Positions 21,482-34,539 are shown, numbered from the stretch's first letter. The stretch is DNA of 64,000 nt from Glandiceps talaboti (GCF_964340395.1 NC_135551.1:6932963-6996962); one strand, 5' to 3'. Notes: a model not told the origin generated them from the letters alone. Numbers and translations: made by a program.

Positions 21482-22139
21482 ATGAAGTTGTATATATATG
21501 AAAAATCTAGTGATATTACTATCAATTTTACAGAAACGCTGGTTGATTATAAACAGATACGATTATTAGAGTGTAAACTATATAATTCCTGGCATAATAT
21601 TACGAAAGAAAACAATGAAATTACTTTTACCGTTAACCTTAAACGATCAGTTAAAAAAGTAGAACCGGGTAATTACAATGTAGAAACATTATCGCAAGCG
21701 ATTGGTAGATCGCAATTAATTAATTTTAAGAGAATTATAGCAACGGGAAAAACACAGATGGTACTCGGTGATAATGTTAAAGTAAACTTTTCAAAGTTTT
21801 GCGAGATTACTTGGTTTTGAAGAAAAAGAATATATTTCATCGAGTATTAGTCCAAATAAAGCAGATTTTCTTACTGTAACTGAATACGTAGTCCATTGCG
21901 ATATTATAGATACACCTACTAATTACATCAATGGGAAAAGGTCTAATTATTTACAAATTTTAATGTTAGAGGACCAGGATGATATAGGAAAAGCTACCAC
22001 TTATTCATTTCCCGATAATATTCCAGTACCCATCAATCAAATGTATATAACTAATCTTCGAATTTGGATAACTGATCAAAATAATGAGCCAATAGATTTT
22101 AATGGTCAGCCAATTTCATTTCTACTCGAGCTAACTTAA
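21482..22139 (+). pseudogene. Conserved-type Polinton structural protein, frameshifted
   Basis: The only plus-strand gene in the element. The first frame (21482-21820) has an early beta-strand block with KLYNSWHNI and PGNYNVETLSQ. It then slips at a TTTT run (21797-21800), and the second frame (21798-22139) carries ARLLGF, YVVHCDIID and DFNGQPISFLLEL. The order of these blocks resembles a protein I have seen repeatedly in cnidarian and other Polintons, presumed to be a virion component, from memory only. One base too many at the T-run separates the halves; together they would cover about 218 residues. The 3' end overlaps the polymerase 3' end by 41 bases. Confidence 0.6.
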
Positions 22140-25100
22140 CGTGACCATATGCTAACGTGTTACGATGATCGAGAACATAACGTTTATCATTGAAGCAACT
22201 CAAAGAAGTCTTATTGATTGTATAACTACCGACCCGGTGATTTATCGATCGAATGGTGTTCATGGAATGTCTCTTTTGTAAATTTTCGAGAAGGACAGTC
22301 TTATATTCTTCGTGAGTAATATTCTTTTTAATAACTATCTTGTTAATACCTTTTGCTTTTTTTGTAGAAACAGTTCCAACTGAAGTTTCCGTGATATAAG
22401 AGTACATTTTACTTCGAAGTCCGATAAGTTCGGTAATTGGTAAACCGGCGCATTCATCTTTCATTTTACCGATTACTTTTTTATTAAAACCAAAATAGTA
22501 TGGACTCTCGGTCGAGTAATCACTATTATCGAACAGGTCTTTATCTTTGTAGAAATCTTTATAGGGATCAACGGCGGTAATTTCATACATTAATGAGTCG
22601 GTATCTGTGAATAACAACTTGGCTAATGAACCATATTTTTCTTTGATATAATTGTAATGAAAGTCATACATTAAAGTTTTAGACAAATCAAGAATACTCA
22701 TCCCAACATATAAAGGTTGGTTTAGGGTTAATCTTTCCGTTTTGTTTTCAACAGCAACCAATCCTTTAGTTATAATTTTTTGCGTAACGAACGTTGGTTT
22801 AGATACTAATTTTTTTATTTGTTTTTCCGTCGTACATAATTTTATATTACGATGCTTACGTACATTCATCATGGTTCGTCCAAATACAGAGTTGTTCATT
22901 AGTTTGAAGAAATCTTTTTCGAAGGCATTTCTTGCTTTCTTTCTTTTTTCCGTGTTAAATAAAATGTATTGCGACATCCACTTCGATTGATTAAACTCAA
23001 TAGCTCTGTGGATTTTAGTGACTTTTAAACCCAACGATAAATATTGTTTTAAGTTTTGGAAATGAAGTACGTAATTCCTTTTCGGTTTCAAAGTTGTAGT
23101 TAATTTCTCTATATTTCCGCATTTGATATTAAATAAGTCACGTATCTTTTTATTATGCGGTGATAACATGTCTTCGGTAATACATAATCTCTCAGGTGCT
23201 AAAGGATAATCATTGTGGAGATCATGCAACTCGCTAGGATACTCCAGATCGACTTCAAGGATTAATCCACGGTCACTTTCATTGGTATAATTATCTAAGT
23301 ATTTACTTAAGCCTTTGCAGTCAAGCGAGGATATATCCTTGCAGTCAACCCATTTAAAACCATTCGTTGGTAAAGATTGAACCATTGCCCAACCATACAA
23401 ATTATTTGCATCTAAATACATGATATATTTTGATTCCTGAGTTGAGTCATAATCTTTCATATATGGATTGTTTGCCTTTGCATGACCAGTGGATATATAC
23501 GAAATACCGCCTCGAAGACCTTTTTCTATAAATAGATGCATATCTATATCGGTTAATAATTCGAGATTAATTTTAGTCATTTTTAAGCAGGCATCCCAAG
23601 ATAATCCTGGAGCGCTAAAGTAATGACAAGGGTCGAGATTATAATATAGATTGCACGTCTTTCGGAAATTTTCAAATACGTCGGTTAATAAAAGTACATC
23701 GGTTTTAAGATACAGATCATGATAATCACCCATGGTTCGCATATTAAAATGCTTCCATATATCTCGCGCGTGCTCGTAATCTTCATCGGTAATACCGGTC
23801 TCATTCAAAATAGAATAAAACGTTTCCTTCGACGGGAGACTAACGTCGTTAAATTTCTCGACGGAATCCATATAATCGTAAGGATATACACCTTTTCTCG
23901 TTAATAATTTTAAACTCTTATTAGATGGGAATTCTTGTTCCGTGTATTTAAAATCGCTCGTGTTATTAACGAGTTTTTCTAACGAAGCTTTCAAGAAATT
24001 TAAACTATCTATAAAAACTAAATTATCACCGACCATTATAGTCATAAACTTTTCCATAGAATTTGGTATAATATCCATCTTTTCATTAAAATTTTCGAGG
24101 GTTTGTACGATGAAATGACTGTCGTATCCTTTTAAATTATGGAATATAACCGGTATTTTATCGGATACTCGGAATTTGAGATTACAAGTTTGATGCGCCG
24201 AACCACGATATTTACCGGTAATATGACAATGGTCGCGGACTCGTACATCGGTTTCATTATATGGCGTTTCGCAAATATGACATCTAGTAGCTTTTCGGAA
24301 ATAATTTTCATCGATCATACTCATACGCAGGGGTTTGGTAAAATGTCGTTGTTTAATAACCTGACAATAATCAACTTCGGATAACATCATTTCCATGAAT
24401 TTCTTGGTAGCATCCGGCCCTCTGTAAATAACGATATTTTTACTAAATCTATCATCGTAACAACAGACTAGTTTATAACCGAAACTACATACTTCGTGCT
24501 TTTGATAATGTTGCGTAAATACCGTATTATTATTAATATTATTCACTTTTTCGGTTATAGATTCAAAATCCGCGTAAATAACGAATGGTGTATTTAATTG
24601 TTTATAGTAATTTCTAAATGATAACCATTTATATTCTTCGGTCGGTAACCGTATAGCCTGCGTTTTGTTTATTTCGAAACAAACGGGACTATGTTTATTT
24701 AAAATCTCTACGGTCGAAAAATGCTGTAAACAATATCTACAAAAGTGTTTTATTCCATCATGATTCGTTATACCATGCATGAATCGATTAAAGTCTTTGA
24801 TCCAAACGTAATGTTTATTTTCATCGTGGGTTACCGTCGGTCCCTTCTGTATTAATAATAAATCTAAATGATCTTCGCAAATTCATTTACTAACGTAAAT
24901 TGGATACGCTTCTTTATCTTTGTTATTATAACCAAATACCGAAAACGATATATTATTTTGTTTTTCGATTTTAGGTATTTGTTTTATAGTTACTGGAAAT
25001 GTAATTCCGTTATAATCTAAATAGTCGATATATCATTTGTATTTAGATGATCTATGTCTATCCTTTTCAACCGGGAATTTATACGCTAAATAACACCATC

Positions 25101-26040
25101 TAAAACACTCATTATCTCTATTTTTTATACTAATTAAACCCTTCATTGAGTTTTGTAGTTCTTTCGGCAATTTTATATATGAGTTACCTCGTAAAGGCTC
25201 GTATCTTACGATATTTATATAAAAATTAAGTATTTTTTTTATTCGCCAACTGGAACCTTCGCGTAACCATTTAGCGATGCTTTCAATAATTTTTTCGAAA
25301 CTTACGCTCATTTGTTCGTCTATTTGATCGGGGTTTATAATCGCTAATGGAATACTATTAAAATAACCATTATTAGTTATTTCTTTCATATTATTATCAT
25401 TTTTAACGAATTTTATTTTCAAGGTTAATATCGCTTTTAATCCACCTTGATCTTTTAAATTTTGTTCTAATATTTGTTTTATTAAATATTTATTTTCAAT
25501 TAATTGCGTATGAGGTTCTTTCGAAGTAATATCAATTTCGTACGACTTAACGTATCCTTTAAAAGCTCTATCGAGTTCACGGTATTTACTCGCGATTGGT
25601 GGTATTAAAACGCCACCGACGTGACGATAACCTTTATTAATTAAAGTTTTATACGTATCATTTCCCGGTCCGTGTATTTTAATCATGCGTTTAGTAATAG
25701 GATTAATAATATATTGTTCAGTTAATGGTTGTTGAAGACCGTTAGGTATAGACCAATCTAAGATATTCTCAGACACCGACTGGAATGGTTGTAGATTACC
25801 ATTCAGTATAAGTTGATTATATACGCGTCCACCAACCGTTATCATTCGATTAGTTAACGGGTTCATAATCTTCGTCATATTAACCTCAGTAACATCAGTA
25901 ACATCGGGTGAATTTTGTAAATCACCATTTTGTAAAAACTTATTGTATGCACGTCCACCAACTGTTATCATTCGCTTAGTGCGTGGGTTCAAAATCTTCG
26001 TCATATTGTTCATATAATCAAAAGATTTTATAATATTCAT
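22099..26040 (-). pseudogene. pPolB: Protein-primed family B DNA polymerase with two in-frame TGA codons
   Basis: The polymerase that replicates the element from its termini. The chosen ATG (26040) lies behind ATTTATAT. The N-terminal region has three repeats of an NPxTxRMI...GxxY..L...G motif (about residues 15-41, 57-83 and 110-138). A GLISIKNRDNECFRWCY block follows. The C-terminal 893 codons hold a C2H2-like zinc motif, exonuclease I YADFES, an HNH-like DHCHITGKYRG cysteine cluster, motif A YLDANNLYGW, a KxxNNSVFG block and motif C DTDS near 22.60 kb. TGA at 25033-25035 and 24883-24885 interrupt an otherwise continuous frame of about 1,313 codons. The length is normal for Polintons. Confidence 0.92.
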
Positions 26041-26213
26041 ATATAAATTTATTAGTTTAATTAATTTACTTAAAACTCGAGAAAACTCGCAGTTAGAAAT
26101 ACATTTAGAAAGACAAAAAAAATGAGCCAAAAAAATATGACTAAAGATTTTGAACTCACTAACTAATCGAATGATATACGTATATAATATTATCTGTTTA
26201 ATTGAACATTTCT
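26041..26213. other. AT-rich spacer between polymerase and right terminal repeat
   Basis: This stretch has TATA-like leader sequence for the polymerase and no other gene. There is no counterpart here of the left subterminal tandem repeats. Confidence 0.6.
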
Positions 26214-26463
26214 GCGAGCTAATAAGCTTTTAATTTACTTATAACGACTACTAGAAGTTAAGTCACCTTTTACCCAAATTTTGCGGGGAAGATTTATTTT
26301 AGTTCGTCGTATAAATTTAATTTGATTTTATTAAAATTTATATATCTATAGATAGAGACTTTATTTTGGTTATATAATAGTTTGTGGTAAAAGTGCGCTG
26401 GCTTTCCAAAAAAATATTTGGTTGTAAAAATAGTGCGCTCGCTTTGTCCTTTTACATACTACT
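26214..26463. repeat. Polinton right terminal inverted repeat (250 bp)
   Basis: Reverse complement of 8147-8396 with two mismatches. It ends CATACTACT at the outer edge. Confidence 0.95.
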
Positions 26464-26469
26464 AGTGAC
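26464..26469. other. Target site duplication, right copy (AGTGAC)
   Basis: Exact match to the six bases preceding the left end. Confidence 0.93.
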
Positions 26470-28059
26470 AAACAACAAACAGCTGTTTCCTTGATAAGTT
26501 GCCCCCCCCCCCCCATTCCATTGTGTGGCAATGCTGATTGAGCAGGTCAGACAATGGGAGTTAATTATTAATGTTTCACATACAACTCCTGGGTCACAAT
26601 AATATAACTCTACACGAACAAGTTTTTACCACATATTTTCTTGGTAATTAGAGTGAGGTAATGTGAAGTAGTGATTCTGTCTGCAGATAAAACTCACTGT
26701 ACAAGGCGATGCCTGTATTTCCTGGAATTAATTCATGATTTTGATTTTTTTATTCTTCACGAGGAAAATGTGATTTTATAAACTGATAACCAAACAAATG
26801 CGAAACAAATAAACTGATCTTTCATAGACCACTCAACACATGACGCTGTGCGTCATGCCCATCAGTAGTGATGTCATTAACGCATTTACTTGCAACCAAT
26901 GACAATAATACATTCGCTCTTATGAATACGAAAATAGTTTGGGGGTCCGTTCTTTTATTTGACCGGTGTTGAAGATGTGTCAAGCACCAAGCTGTAATTT
27001 TTAGTACAGAAATAGCGGAGAGATGACTGGGGTAGCGTAAGAACCTAACGTAGAGACTTGCGTGTACACGAAAAGAGAAATATAAAAAAGTACTTACGAT
27101 GGTATAGTAGAGAGACAAAACCCGGGGACAAAACGACGATGTAGCTGGAGAATGGAGCTGGCATTTATCTCGACCTCTAACTTCTGGCTTTTAGTATACC
27201 TCCATGATATAACGCAACTTACATGTAACCAGACTGAACACGTAACTGTACGCAACGCAACGCAAGGCCTGTTTTCTCGTGCAGTCTACTTCCATGGAGA
27301 AAATTAGTGCAGAGATATAGCGCGGTTGTAACACGATGTACACCTTTTAGTGTCACCGTAACACAGTATATTCATTGTATAATCATTGAATGTGTTCGAA
27401 TGTAAAAGGGTACGTTTAGAATCTGGACAAGTGGGATCAGGGTTGTTTGTTTGTAACGCAAGTGGTGACTCGGTCGGTGTACTTCCACGGCCAAAAAAGG
27501 AATGCAGAAATAAAACACGGGTAACACGATGTACAGCTTTTTTTGTGTGCAAAAAGATGACTGTAATACAGTCTGATATTTAATCTATATTCGTAAACTG
27601 TGTCTGAATGTAAAAGAGTAAGTTTTGAATCTCGCTACCTTCGCTGCCCTTCGCTGCATAGCGGAGAGCTAAAATAAAACCGATTTATAAATATCTTGCA
27701 CTAGATGAAAATGTTGGTGACGAATACGGTTGAAGCCAGTGGAATTTATCTCAAATACCTTTCAGATTGCAAGGAGGCCTTGAACAAGGGACACTGATTT
27801 GAATGCACTCCATGAGCAGGACTTCACGGAAAATAACACACCCCAAGACCTTTGATTCCCGGCTGCAACTAAATTATGGAGTTCTATTACATCACTCCTT
27901 TTGCTGGAAAATCGTATTATATGTCATCCAACCAAAAAGTAATTTATGTTTTTCTGTTTGAGTTTTGTCTCCTTAGATTTGTTTCCTATGGAAGATGCTG
28001 GTACAGCCTTGGGTGACACAACAGCTTACAGGCTTTGTTTTTAGGACAAGCGTGCTTTC

Positions 28060-28760
28060 TTAGGTTAATGTATGTATAAGTGTATGATACTGCTTAATGC
28101 AGTCTTAAGATATAGCCTAATCGAAAATCACTAATTATGCAAATTATTCATTAACACTGTAAAGTACATCAACTAACTTAATAGGACATACACAATTTGT
28201 TGTGGTTAATGTATGTACTGAATTGTATTGAAATTGAAGCATGTAGTCGTAAGATATAGGCTAATTACCAAGAATCATTAATTATGCAAATTATTCATCA
28301 ACACTTAAAGGTACACCAACAAGCTTTACAGGACATATGCGATTGTTATGGTTAATGTGTGTACTGAATTATATTGGAATTGAAGTATGTATTCTTAAGA
28401 TATAGCCTAATTACCAGAAATAATTAATTATGCAAATTATTCATTAACACTGTACGGTGCATCAACAAACTTGATAGGACATGTGTGTCTTCTTATGGTT
28501 AATGTATGTACTAAATTATGTTGAATTTGTAGTATGTATTCTTCAGATATAGCCTAATTACCAAAAATAATTAATTATGCAAATTATTCATTAACGCTGT
28601 AAGATACATCAACGAATTTTATAGTACAAATGTATGTTGTTATGTTTAACAAATATACTAATTTATATGGAAAATAAAGTATGCAGTCTTAAGATATTGC
28701 ATAATTATTTGATTTCATTAATATGCAAATTTTTCTAATTAAACATTAACCGATCTGGCT
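28060..28760. repeat. Tandem array of about 147-bp AT-rich monomers
   Basis: Five imperfect units each contain 'taattatgcaaattattcat', then 'tagGACAT', then a 'gttatggttaatgtatgtact' phrase. The last unit runs into GACAGA repeats and a small TACCTCCCAT/ATGGGAGGTA hairpin (28925-28952). Related units recur at 30.95-31.68, 32.6-32.8 and 34.55-35.44 kb. Confidence 0.8.
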
Positions 28761-28846
28761 GAAAACCTAATCAGGTCGAGCTATTACCCTGAAAATCATA
28801 TATTCCAAATTTCATTACAATTGAGCCAGCTGATTTTTTAGAAAAT

Positions 28847-28847
<1 letters not shown>

Positions 28848-28880
<33 letters not shown>

Positions 28881-28881
28881 A

Positions 28882-28914
<33 letters not shown>

Positions 28915-28915
28915 T
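28848..28915. repeat. (CAGA)n microsatellite
   Basis: Run of CAGA units with one interruption, at the end of the monomer array. Confidence 0.9.
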
Positions 28916-29200
28916 TCCCCTTTTAATACCTCCCATACAATTATGGGAGGTAAAAATAATTTTTAGAAAATGATGACACAGACAGACATTCCCTTTTTGA
29001 TACCTCCCATACCCTTACGGGAGGTAAAAATGTTCAGCTTTCCAACTTGACCTGAACATAGCAATCACATAGTTGGCGACCTCTAACCCAACTACCATAC
29101 ACCCTCGTTGAATTATGGCCATGTTCAGAGTCCAACTCGCCGCTCACCCATAAAAGTTGATGTACAATCACATTTCAAAAGGTTGAAATAAATATCTTAC

Positions 29201-29629
29201 TTGTAGGCATATTGTTAGTCGTCATATGTTGTTTCACACTGTGGAATGCATATATTGCAAGAAATCCGCGACTGCCATCACTAACATCATCCGATATAAA
29301 GGTGACAAACATTTCATTAAAATCTGATAATATTCTCTTGTCCGGGAATTTGTGATTACAGAACCGCCTTCTTCTTTCATCATTAGTTTTCCGTCCACTA
29401 TAAACCTCAACCTTGTCTAACAGACAGTTTAATGACCTCCTACCAATGTCGAATTCTAGAAATTCAATACTTATGTAAGAGGTATTGTCGGCTTGTAGCT
29501 GCCATGAACATCGCATCATTTCAGGATAAGGTACTGGAAAGTCCCTTGTTGTGAGGATACCAGATGTATACTGTTTACACAACATGTTGCTTATACATAT
29601 TCTTGATATATCTTGACAATTAGTTACAT
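29201..29629 (-). CDS. CUB-domain exon of a mosaic extracellular gene
   Basis: Acceptor CTTTCAG ends just above 29629 and donor GTAAG starts just below 29201. The 429-base exon enters and leaves in phase 1. It encodes about 142 residues with a CUB domain: a CKQYTSG start, FPVPYP, a CSWQLQA strand, ISIEFLEFDI, a cysteine pair (NCLLDKVEVYSG and FCNHKF) and a VTFISDDVSDGSRGF end. CUB domains are secreted protein-protein or carbohydrate-binding modules. The first codon is completed across the intron with the exon at 30340-30606, so the two are consecutive in the same transcript. Confidence 0.82.
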
Positions 29630-29655
29630 CTGAAAGAAGAAGTAGCATGGTTTCA

Positions 29656-29723
29656 TCATCATCATTACCATCATCATCATCATCATCATCATCGTTGGCA
29701 TCGAAACAAAAAACAACAATAGC

Positions 29724-29767
<44 letters not shown>

Positions 29768-29926
29768 AAGCAAAACCCACAATCAAGCAAAAAATAAGTG
29801 CTTGACCTCGTGGCCTTGTAATTAAGGTGATTGTTTTAAGAATGGTCAGGGAACAGATAAAGATGCTTTGTTATATCAAATGAAATAAAATAAAATAAAA
29901 TAAAATAAAATAAAACAAAATAAAAT
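29656..29926. repeat. Cluster of microsatellites (ATC)n, (CAA)n, (AAAAT)n
   Basis: ATC repeats at about 29656-29693, CAA repeats at 29724-29765 and AAAAT repeats at 29879-29926, directly upstream of the CUB exon. They extend its open frame artificially with poly-Val and poly-Asp. Confidence 0.9.
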
Positions 29927-29944
29927 CACAAACAATCTCAGACA

Positions 29945-30190
29945 TTGTATTTTACACAAAGCTAGACAAGGCTCCTATCCCTACCGGTGAATGCTATCCT
30001 TCAGCCGATCCGGCGTCAGTCACGACACCAATACAGCAAATGTTATAAAATTATACCAGCTAACAAAGACTTTTTCAAATTCAGTTTTTTTCCCCCACAA
30101 ACCGTAAAAGACTGGAACACTCTACCATATTTAACAACTACCAAAGACGATCCGAAAGAATTCAAGTCTCCCATCATCGAGCACATAAAT
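29945..30190 (+). mobile_element. 3' end fragment of a LINE
   Basis: The plus strand shows a frame with YSKCYKI, FFPPQTVKDWNTLP and EFKSPI, the usual end of CR1/L2-like reverse transcriptase ORFs (a 'FFPRTIxDWNxLP' motif). Upstream the frame is disrupted. It is a 5'-truncated relic sitting in an intron of the mosaic gene. Confidence 0.55.
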
Positions 30191-30339
30191 CACATAGAAG
30201 AACCAAGTACTCATGCACACACCGGTTCCTGCATGGTTAGATCCAAACCCTAACCCTAACCATAACCAGATTAAAATTAAATTATTAACACATGCTTTCA
30301 GACTTTGTAAATTAGCATAATATTGGATTATTAACATAC

Positions 30340-30606
30340 CATTGGTATGACGTACGTAAAATTGCCAATAAATCGAATCATAGAGGGTCACTTGAATATC
30401 GTAATCCCAATAACATTCTAATGTGACGACGCATAGACCCGAAGGAGGGTTAAACATGATACAGTTGCAGTAGTTTTCCATCCAACGAAGGCATAATCGG
30501 ATACAGTCACCAACGGTTGGAATGAGAAAGTAATACAATTTATCATTTACCTCGATGTCCAAGTTAAAATATCGATATGTCATAGTGAAATCTTCCAGGT
30601 GGACGT
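30340..30606 (-). CDS. PAN/apple-like exon of the mosaic extracellular gene
   Basis: A 267-base exon bounded by TTTCAATAG and GTATG, phase 1 on both sides. It encodes about 88 residues with a cysteine pattern GDCIRLCLRW, NYCNCIMFNP, GLCVVTLECYW. This resembles PAN/apple modules, which bind proteins or sugars in secreted proteins. The match is by cysteine spacing only and is weaker than the CUB call. It is joined in phase to the exons at 33869-34004 and 29201-29629. Confidence 0.62.
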
Positions 30607-30944
30607 CTATTGAAACAATAGCTGGTGAGTAATTATTTGAATCACTATTTCAAATAGCAAATTGACAATGTAAAATCGCTTAGTTTCGTTATTATTCCGG
30701 TACACAATTAATTATTAACATATCATGCATATAACTGCTTTACCAGATTGTCGACAGTCGTTCGTGCCTTTTTTGCTATGTTTTAACTAAACTTTAAGTC
30801 GTTGCCTTGGTCCAATCCGGAGTAATGCTACTATACTTGCGTACCGATAATCCTAAACCTAGCCTTAACCCTAGTGCTTCAAATTCAACATAGTTTGGTA
30901 CACACGTAAACCGTAAGGACAATGCATATGTCGTTTATAGCTTG

Positions 30945-31680
30945 TTGATGTAGCAAATAGCTTTAACGAATAATTTGCATTATTAATGATTTTCAGTAAT
31001 TAAGCTTTATCTAAAGAATACACTCTAAATTCAGCAACAATTTTGTACATATATCAACTATGTTTGTATAATATTTAGTTATATTGAGTAATTTACATAA
31101 TTAATGATATTTGGTAATTAAGGTACATCTACGGAAAGCAAACTTAAAATGGTACATAAGTTGGTTCAAATATCAACCCTAACAATACCTACATATCATA
31201 TAGAGCTTGTTGGCATAGTTTTTATTTTGTTAATGATTATATGATGAAGTTTGTCATATGTCATATGATGAAGTTTGTCACCATAATGTTTGCATTTAAT
31301 GAGAAATGTTCACCTTACAAATGCACACTTCAAATTCCATACCATGTCAAATACACCAACCATAAAAACGCAAACATATCCTATAAAGCCTGTTAACACA
31401 GTTTTTCAGTTTTAAAGACTACTTTGCATGATTAATTGTTTCTTTGTAATAAGGATATATCTTTAGAAAACAAGCTTCAAAATTCATATATTTTGGTACA
31501 TATGTCAACCATAATAATGAGTACATGTCCTATGAAATTTGTTGACAAATATTTTAGTGTAATAAGTATAAATTAATAACTTTTGGCAATTAAACTGCTT
31601 TAGGAATGAAAGCTTCAAATGTCATATAATTTGATGCATACCATGATTACAACAATATGGACATGTTTGTTATTTTTTTC
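30945..31680. repeat. Second array of the 147-bp AT-rich monomer
   Basis: At least four diverged units share 'aatttgcattattaatga'-like phrases, 'ttaaGGTACATCT' and 'CATATAGAGCTTGTTG'. The family is the same as at 28.06 kb, in the opposite orientation and more degraded. Confidence 0.55.
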
Positions 31681-33474
31681 ATAAGTTACAGAGGCCCCTC
31701 GATAAGTCGTACATCGCGTTTCGCCTAAGTGGTGGGTGTCACTTTGGTTCCCATATTTTCATATTCTCTTTCTTTTACGGTTTGCAAATAAAAAGGGCCA
31801 TTGTTTCACATGATGTATTACTATAGCTGCTAACGAACATAATACTGTACTTAAAACGAACTCCCACACACAGTCGACAGTAGTCAAATAGTACTTATGA
31901 AATTGCCAAGCGAAACAGCAATACTTGGAATGGCAAATATATAGTTCATTATTACCAGAATCAATAGAACAGTAAAGTATAGCCTACTTTGAAATGACAA
32001 CATTTTGGACGATTCGATCCGTTTTCTACTGATCTTGATCACTTCAATTTCATTGTTAAATGCTGAATAATGAAATCATTGTGGAATCAAGGTTTGTATC
32101 AAAATATCACATTCGAATTCGTATCAAATTTACCATTCCAAATTAAAGTATTTGTATTTTACCATAAACGTTAGAGAAGACACTTCTCCAACGTCTATGA
32201 TTTTACTGTCTTAATAATTACAAGGTATGATTCATCAAAATAAAAGGTCGAAATATTTGGCGCATTCGACACTTGTCTAGCCTGGTTACTTTCAAAAACA
32301 AACTGAAAAACCACTTGTTTTAACTGAAAGTACTTAATGGTCTGTGTTGTTGCTTTCGTGGATTTGACAGGATACTTTTATGGCTATCGTTTAGTTAGTT
32401 GTCAAGGGCAAAACTGGAACGTAAAAGTTGTATTACAAAGTTATATTTGGAATCAAGTTCGGATGGTTTCCTCCAGAACGTTGTCGAGCAGCACGGTTGC
32501 GCAACCATATCTTACCATCACTTGTACTTCCTCTGAATTATTGTACTTACCATGGTTGATACATGAATCAAATGTTACGGAATGTAACTTGTTCACTCTT
32601 TAAATATGCCTTTAAAACCATTCAATATGCACATTACTCATTAACCCTAAAAAGTATAGCCTAAATACTGAAAATCATTAATAAATGCAAATTGTTGACA
32701 TACAAAGGAAAAGCTACATTGACAAGCTTCATAGGACATATGCGGTTAGCTTTGTTTAACGTATGTACCGAATTCTATTGAATTTGAAGTATATATTCTT
32801 AAATACAGAACTGCCCTATGTAAAGCGGATTGTGGCTAATCTATGCAAATGTGGGAAATTCAAACTGCTGTACAGAGCAAGTTTAGTTTCTGCGTCTTGT
32901 TTTCAGTATTTTTTTCAGTACTCCGAGAAACACACAGATCATGAATCATGTACAAATTGTTTGTGAATGGCATATGATGGTAACTTGATACACAAATAAG
33001 TTGAAAAGCAATCTGTTTGTTTCATAGAATGTAAAAACCTCTCAGAATTAGACAAATTACCATACAAACAGCTGTTTAGATTGTGTGTCATTTAGGATTA
33101 TTCAAATATGCGACACTTGAAGGGAACAACCCAGATAGGGAATGTTTATGTTTTGGTGATTACTTGCCGGTGAGTCATCACAAGTTCTCCACCTTCAAAT
33201 ATACAGTCAGTCATATGCAAAACAGGCACAGGCAGTCATGCCATTAAGACATTGCCTAATTACACAAAGCCATAAATTATGCGAATGCCGATTGGATGTT
33301 TATCAAAATCTTAGCAGTTCTTTCCTTTAGCATAGGTAGGGAAGATGCAGTGATTTATGAGGTATCGTGTCCACAATTTATGGTTTACCCTTACGGAGGT
33401 ATTCAGCTTAAATCTGGAGTTTATTTTTAGAAATATTGTGTTCACCGATGAAAAGACAGCTAGACTGACAGAGT

Positions 33475-33475
33475 G

Positions 33476-33508
<33 letters not shown>

Positions 33509-33552
33509 TACATACATACATACATACATACATACATACATACATACATACA
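33475..33552. repeat. (CA)n and (CATA)n microsatellite
   Basis: A CA run followed by CATA units. Confidence 0.92.
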
Positions 33553-33868
33553 CTACCGACAGGAAGTATTGTCGCACAGTTCAAAAGAAAAATGATACAA
33601 ATTGTGGTAAGGTGTCAAACTTTATTCAAAATGTATTCATTCCGTATTTATACATCCGTGAACACGTTTACCCATGTATATTGCGATGTCGACACGGTGC
33701 GACTATACTTTCTGTCGGGTGCTAAGACATTTATACATTTTACATTGGATTTATGATTATATCACGAAATAAAGAAAATTTCGCCTTTGTGCTAATGTTG
33801 CCCTCTGTGCATATGTTATTAAGAGTGCTAACGATTAATATCTTAAATCAATTTTAACTATTTCTTAC

Positions 33869-34004
33869 CTTTGGTGTTTTGAATCAAAGCAAAAACTTCA
33901 ACTATAATATCTCCCGGTATGATTTTTCCACCACCTTCAATGATAATGTTCGTTGTACGAACAGGAGGATCAGCTGTATATAGTAATGGACGTTCGGGTA
34001 AGAG
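33869..34004 (-). CDS. Small internal exon of the mosaic gene
   Basis: A 136-base exon with acceptor TTTGCAG and donor GTAAG, entering in phase 0 and leaving in phase 1. Its only open frame encodes about 45 residues, including a NIIIEGGGKIIPGDIIVEVF segment. No domain is recognised; it may be a linker or part of a larger beta domain. Phase agrees with the neighbours on both sides. Confidence 0.6.
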
Positions 34005-34539
34005 CTGCAAATGAGGTAAACACTTCCATAACATAATGTTGTCTAATGAGTTTTCCGTATAATTACGTAGTTTGCGTAATATATGTAATCTGTGTTGCGA
34101 ATTTGGTATGGGGATTAATGAAATTGGTTGTAATAAATTAATGTAAGTAATTACATAGTTTTATTATAATCCCAGTTGCATAACTTGATCAACAATTTTG
34201 AAATGAACATTCGGTTTTATTTTGCAAGACCTACATAAAACATAGTACATTTATCATTATATATTCATCACACAAAAAGTTTTGGATTGTTTGCCACTAT
34301 GGGCGACATACAATTTTTGCCAACACACCGAAAACACCCGAACCTCCACCCCTAATATTTACACACACCGATATGTGTAACTTACTAATTATTATTCTGC
34401 ATTTATGACAAATATGGATCCTATTTGGTCAGCATTGCAAAATTTGCACCAGATTTAACTTAATGCCTGTCATAACGGCAAAACCATAGATTGTTGTCCC
34501 TACACACACTGTTAGAATGCAAAATTCTAAGCTATAGCT

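Larger units (their letters stand above)
26470..29200. other. Gene-poor intronic or intergenic DNA
   Basis: The stretch contains a C-run near 26504, two loosely similar direct blocks (about 27308-27500 and 27500-27650, sharing 'aacacgatgtac' and 'gaatgtaaaag'), the monomer array at 28060-28760 and a CAGA run. No exon with good borders was found. The downstream exons of the mosaic gene are not visible here. Confidence 0.5.

Noticed and set aside
14858-25035. UGA read as tryptophan throughout the Polinton
   Set aside because: Trp is written TGG many times in adjacent genes, other lesions include TAG and frame breaks, and TGA is rare.
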